Below, one piece after another: positions 61,009 to 64,000 of a stretch of 64,000 nt of DNA. The DNA is taken from assembly GCA_934190785.1 (NCBI GenBank), contig CAKPTA010000002.1, positions 124,001-188,000 of the forward strand, in the 5' to 3' direction. The notes under the pieces are model-generated. The model worked only from the letters and a program-made list of their open reading frames with translations, was not told the DNA's origin and did no database searches. The position numbers and the translations under genes are program-made. The DNA is from an uncultured Bacilli bacterium (lineage in GTDB: Bacteria > Bacillota_I > Bacilli_A > RF39 > UBA660). Position 1 is the stretch's first letter, and each line of letters opens with the position of its first letter.

Positions 61009-61649
61009 AAAGTATGATTTTTATTGCCCCACCTGCTGCGGGAAAAGGAACACAAGCTAAGTTAATTTGTGAAGAATATAATTTAGAACATATTTCAACA
61101 GGTGATTTATTAAGAATTGAAGCATTAAATAATAGTGATATAAAAGCTAAAATGGATGCTGGTGAGTTTATTAGTGACGATATAATATTATCATTAATTA
61201 AAAATAAGATTAAATCACTTGGTTCTAAAGATGGATATATTTTAGATGGCTTTCCTAGAAATATAAATCAGGCTGAGGCATTTAATGAAATGCTAGAAAA
61301 TGTAAATGAAAAAATTAATTATGTTATTTATATTGATGTTTCGAAAGAAACAGCAAAAAATAGAATCGTTGGTCGTTTATATTGTACAAATTGTGGTTCT
61401 ACGTATAGTGAGTTAGTAGATGAAAATAAACCAAAGGTTGAAAATATATGTGATAGATGTCAAAGTAAGCTTGTAAAACGAGCAGATGATAATGCAGAAA
61501 CATTTGAAAATCGTTTTGATAAGTATATGACACTTACATTACCATTACTTGATTATTATAAGAATCAAAATATTTTGTATAGTGTAGATGGAAATCAAGA
61601 TTCCTCTATTGTGAATAAAGAAATTAAAAGAATAGTTGAAGGTGAATAA
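61005..61649 (+). CDS. adk: Adenylate kinase with variant P-loop and zinc lid
   Basis: 214 residues. Catalyses AMP + ATP to 2 ADP. The P-loop reads APPAAGKGTQ where the family has GxPGxGKGTQ, so two Gly are Ala; the catalytic Lys and Thr remain. Zinc lid: CTNCGS...CDRC (four Cys). HISTGDLLR and LDGFPR are intact. Overlaps secY by 4 nt (ATGA). Confidence 0.96.
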   Translation: MKSMIFIAPPAAGKGTQAKLICEEYNLEHISTGDLLRIEALNNSDIKAKMDAGEFISDDIILSLIKNKIKSLGSKDGYILDGFPRNINQAEAFNEMLENVNEKINYVIYIDVSKETAKNRIVGRLYCTNCGSTYSELVDENKPKVENICDRCQSKLVKRADDNAETFENRFDKYMTLTLPLLDYYKNQNILYSVDGNQDSSIVNKEIKRIVEGE

Positions 61650-61650
61650 T

Positions 61651-62397
61651 ATGATAACAATTAAATCTGAACGTGAAATTGAATTAATGAAAATTGCAGG
61701 TGAAATTGTTGGTAAAACGCATCATTACTTAGAGAGTTATTTGAAACCAGGTATTACAACTGGAGAATTAGATAAACTCGCTAATGACTTTATTTTAAGT
61801 CAGGGTGCTACTCCTTCTTTTAAAAATTTATATGGTTTTCCAGGAACAATATGTATTTCTTTGAATGAAGAAGTTGTGCATGGTATTCCTGGAAAACGTA
61901 AATTAAAAGATGGTGATATTATTACGCTTGATATTGGAGCTTGTTATAAAGGTTATCATGGTGATTCGGCATGGACTTACGCTGTTGGAAAAATTAGCGA
62001 TGACAAAAAGTATTTAATGGAACATACCGAAAAAGCATTATTTAAGGGCCTTTCTGAAATTCATGATGGTGTTCATTTAGGTGATGTTAGTTGTGCTATT
62101 GAAGAGTATGCTAATTTACATCATTTAGGTGTTGTAAAAGAGCTTACTGGACATGGTATAGGAACAAAAGTTCATGAAGATCCTGATGTTCCAAATTATG
62201 GGAAAAGAGGTACTGGACCAATTTTAAGAAAAGGTATGACAATTGCCGTTGAACCAATGCTTAATTTAGGTACAGCAGACATTTTTATGTTAGATGATGA
62301 TTGGACTATAGTAACAGCAGATGATAAACCTGCTGCACATTATGAACATACAGTACTTGTTACAGAAGATGGGTACACAATATTAACAAAGAGGTGA
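61651..62397 (+). CDS. map: Type I methionine aminopeptidase
   Basis: 248 residues from the ATG at 61651 behind AAGGTGAA. Metal ligands in the pita-bread fold: His in VVHGIP, TLDIGACY (Asp), HGDSAWTY (Asp), GHGIGTKVHE (His) and EPMLN (Glu). Removes the initiator Met from nascent proteins. Ends with TGA. Confidence 0.97.
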   Translation: MITIKSEREIELMKIAGEIVGKTHHYLESYLKPGITTGELDKLANDFILSQGATPSFKNLYGFPGTICISLNEEVVHGIPGKRKLKDGDIITLDIGACYKGYHGDSAWTYAVGKISDDKKYLMEHTEKALFKGLSEIHDGVHLGDVSCAIEEYANLHHLGVVKELTGHGIGTKVHEDPDVPNYGKRGTGPILRKGMTIAVEPMLNLGTADIFMLDDDWTIVTADDKPAAHYEHTVLVTEDGYTILTKR

Positions 62398-62401
62398 TAA
62401 A

Positions 62402-62662
62402 ATGCCAAAGAAACCAGTTAACAAAAATAAAACAGTTATAGAAAAACCGCAAAAAAAATCAGCTATCGAAGTTGAGGGAAAGGTGTTAGAAGTTTTACCT
62501 GGAGGTCAATTTAGAGTAGAACTTGCTAATAAGCATACTGTAGTTGCTCACGTTTCTGGTAAAATCCGTATGAACTATATTCGCATTTTACCAGGTGATA
62601 CAGTTACGCTTGAATTATCAGAATATGATTTAACACGTGGGCGTATAACCTATAGAAAATAG
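62402..62662 (+). CDS. infA: Translation initiation factor IF-1 with N-terminal extension
   Basis: 86 residues; the usual length is 72. The OB-fold (IEVEGKVLEVLPGGQFRVEL onward) is complete and ends LTRGRITYRK. The extra ~14 residues (KKPVNKNKTVIEKPQKK) are Lys-rich and probably disordered. GAGGTGAT spaces correctly to the ATG at 62402, so the extension is translated. It binds the 30S A site. Confidence 0.96.
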   Translation: MPKKPVNKNKTVIEKPQKKSAIEVEGKVLEVLPGGQFRVELANKHTVVAHVSGKIRMNYIRILPGDTVTLELSEYDLTRGRITYRK

Positions 62663-62672
62663 GAGGGAAAAT

Positions 62673-62786
62673 ATGAAAGTAAAAGCTTCGGTTAAACCGA
62701 TATGTGCAAAATGCAAAGTAATTAAAAGAAAAGGTAAATTAAGAATAATTTGTGAAAATCCAAAACACAAACAAGTACAAGGTTAA
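62673..62786 (+). CDS. rpmJ: 50S ribosomal protein L36, zinc type
   Basis: 37 residues. MKVKASVKPICAKCKVIKRK start; zinc ligands Cys11, Cys14, Cys27 and His32 are all present. AGGAGGG precedes the ATG. Standard place between infA and rpsM. Confidence 0.97.
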   Translation: MKVKASVKPICAKCKVIKRKGKLRIICENPKHKQVQG

Positions 62787-62801
62787 TATAGGAGGTGTTT
62801 T

Positions 62802-63167
62802 ATGGCACGTATTAAAGGTGTAGATATACCTAATAATAAAAGAATTGAAATCGCATTAACTTATATTTATGGGATTGGAAGAAGTTTATCTAATAAGATT
62901 TTAGCAGATGCTAAAATTGACTCTAATAAAAGAGCTGGAGATTTATCAAATGATGAATTAGGTCAAATTCGTGATCAAATTGATAAATATGCGATTGAAG
63001 GAGATTTACGACGTGAAGTTAATATGAACATCAAAACAAAGATGGAAATTAATTCATATCAAGGAACTCGTCATAAAAAAGGTTTACCAGTAAGAGGACA
63101 AAGAACAAATCGTAATGCTCGTACTCGTAAAGGTAAAGGAAAAACAGTTGCAAATAAGAAGAAATAA
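62802..63167 (+). CDS. rpsM: 30S ribosomal protein S13
   Basis: 121 residues. RIKGVDIPNNKRIEIALTYI start, YGIGRS motif, and GLPVRGQRTNRNARTRKG at the end. Contacts P-site tRNA and forms a subunit bridge. AGGAGGTG precedes the start. Confidence 0.98.
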   Translation: MARIKGVDIPNNKRIEIALTYIYGIGRSLSNKILADAKIDSNKRAGDLSNDELGQIRDQIDKYAIEGDLRREVNMNIKTKMEINSYQGTRHKKGLPVRGQRTNRNARTRKGKGKTVANKKK

Positions 63168-63194
63168 TTATAACTAAAAAAGGAGGTTATATAT

Positions 63195-63578
63195 ATGGCT
63201 TATAAACCAAGAAAACGTAAAGTTAAAAAGAATGTACCAGAAGGTAGAGCATATATTCATTCAACTTTTAATAACACTATTGTAACACTTAGTGATAAAG
63301 AAGGTAATGCAATTAGCTGGGCATCAGCTGGTACTTTAGGATTTAAAGGAAGTAAAAAATCAACTCCATTTGCTGCAGGAATGTCTGCAGAAGCTGCAGG
63401 AAAAGCTGCATATGATATGGGAATGAGAAAAGTAGAAGTATTTGTAAAAGGATTAGGTTCAGGACGTGAAACAGCTATTCGTTCACTACAAACTGCAGGA
63501 CTTGAAATATCTTCAATTACTGATGTAACACCAGTCCCACATAATGGATGTCGTCCACCAAAACGTCCACGTGGCTAA
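63195..63578 (+). CDS. rpsK: 30S ribosomal protein S11
   Basis: 127 residues. GRAYIHSTFNNTIVTLSD, GFKGSKKSTPFAA and HNGCRPPKRPRG are typical. Lies on the 30S platform. AAGGAGGTT precedes the start. Confidence 0.98.
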   Translation: MAYKPRKRKVKKNVPEGRAYIHSTFNNTIVTLSDKEGNAISWASAGTLGFKGSKKSTPFAAGMSAEAAGKAAYDMGMRKVEVFVKGLGSGRETAIRSLQTAGLEISSITDVTPVPHNGCRPPKRPRG

Positions 63579-63598
63579 TAGAAAAGGAGTGTGTTAAA

Positions 63599-64000
63599 GT
63601 GTTAAACTTTGAAAAACCAATCTACAAAATCACTGATTACGTAGAAAATAATAATTATGGAAAATTTGAATTAGAACCTTTGGAAAGAGGATTTGGAACT
63701 ACGATTGGTAATGCTCTTCGTAGAGTAATGCTATCTAGTATGCCAGGAAGTGCAATAGTTGCTGTTAAAATAGATGGTGTAATGCATGAATTTCAAACAA
63801 TTGATGGAATTGTAGAAGATGTTACATCTATTGTTTTAAATCTAAAGAATGTAGTTGTAAAGAAACAAACTAGCGATGTTAAGATAGCTCATTTACATGT
63901 TGAAGAAGAGCGTGTAGTTACAGCTGCTGACATTATTACAGATGAAGATGTTGAAATCGTAAATCCTACACAAGAAATTGCTACTATTTCTAAAGGTGGA
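63599..64000 (+). CDS. rpoA: RNA polymerase alpha subunit, truncated by window edge
   Basis: The first 134 codons lie in the window, from a GTG at 63599 (AAAGGAG 9 nt upstream). The N-terminal dimer domain is recognisable: LNFEKPIYKI start, ERGFGTTIGNALRRVMLSSMPG and GVMHEFQTIDGIVEDV. Alpha dimerises to start polymerase assembly. The frame stays open to the last base. Confidence 0.97.
   Translation, partial: MLNFEKPIYKITDYVENNNYGKFELEPLERGFGTTIGNALRRVMLSSMPGSAIVAVKIDGVMHEFQTIDGIVEDVTSIVLNLKNVVVKKQTSDVKIAHLHVEEERVVTAADIITDEDVEIVNPTQEIATISKGG

Noticed and set aside
1..64000. TGA read as tryptophan (Mollicutes code)
   Set aside because: secY, map, holB and mscS end in TGA at family-typical lengths, and Trp is encoded by TGG.
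1..64000. CRISPR arrays, insertion sequences, prophage, tRNA or rRNA genes
   Set aside because: No spaced direct repeats, transposase genes or tRNA/rRNA signatures were seen on either strand.

Overview
The window is a very A+T-rich chromosomal segment of a low-GC Gram-positive bacterium (Bacillota), centred on the replication origin. TGA is used as a real stop (secY, map, holB, mscS), so the code is the standard bacterial one and not the Mollicutes code. The gene order closely follows the Bacillus subtilis origin region: noc-rsmG-mnmG-mnmE-jag-yidC-rnpA-rpmH | oriC | dnaA-dnaN-recF-gyrB-gyrA, then ffs/tadA-dnaX-ybaB-recR-bofA-holB-ricT-trmN6-rsmI-pth-mfd-spoVT-metG-tatD-(G5/3D)-rsmA. Relics of a spore-forming, competent ancestor (BofA, SpoVT, RicT, ComK, one type IV pilin-like protein) place it near Bacilli/Erysipelotrichia-type gut lineages. 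The exact taxon is inference.

Layout. 1-2290: accessory left edge with a truncated unknown gene, a gene remnant, an RpiB-like isomerase and a lipoprotein. 2291-10903 (minus strand): Noc-type ParB, rRNA/tRNA modification genes, an HD-domain protein, Jag, YidC, RnpA and a 40-residue L34. 10904-11377: oriC with DnaA boxes, the rpmH promoter and a tandem TATTTCCCAA pair; a second DnaA-box cluster lies at the 3' end of dnaA and before dnaN. 11378-30841 (plus strand): replication, repair and RNA-processing genes, with comK between dnaN and recF, two parS sites after gyrA and the SRP RNA directly behind them. 30848-32479 (minus): a CBS/DRTGG pyrophosphatase. 32598-43025: spoVT, T-box-controlled metG, tatD, a G5/3D wall protein, rsmA, a Na+/amino-acid symporter, ung, tilS and ftsH with an extra C-terminal SAP/Rho-N-like motif. 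43114-49042: parA-parB, MscS, DUF951, an AbgT transporter, ychF and a Bax-inhibitor-like protein. 49050-50149: rpsF-ssb-rpsR behind a leader RNA. 50218-50673: a lone pilin gene. 50720-64000: the S10-spc-alpha ribosomal protein supercluster with secY, adk, map and infA, running off the right edge inside rpoA; rpmD (L30) is absent.

How it works together. Genes on both sides of oriC are nearly all transcribed away from it, co-directional with replication. Chromosome segregation is encoded in full: ParA, ParB, two perfect parS sites about 9 kb from oriC, a separate Noc, and a perfect 14-bp Noc-type palindrome inside rsmI. Noc-like half-sites lie in the noc promoter, in rsmG and in oriC, which suggests autoregulation and origin marking. 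I found no mobile elements, CRISPR arrays, tRNA or rRNA genes. No clearly new multi-gene system is evident. The most unusual items are the TATTTCCCAA/NBS network, a parS arm overlapping the ffs promoter, a ComK that ends before the region carrying the MecA-recognition peptide, and the FtsH C-terminal motif.
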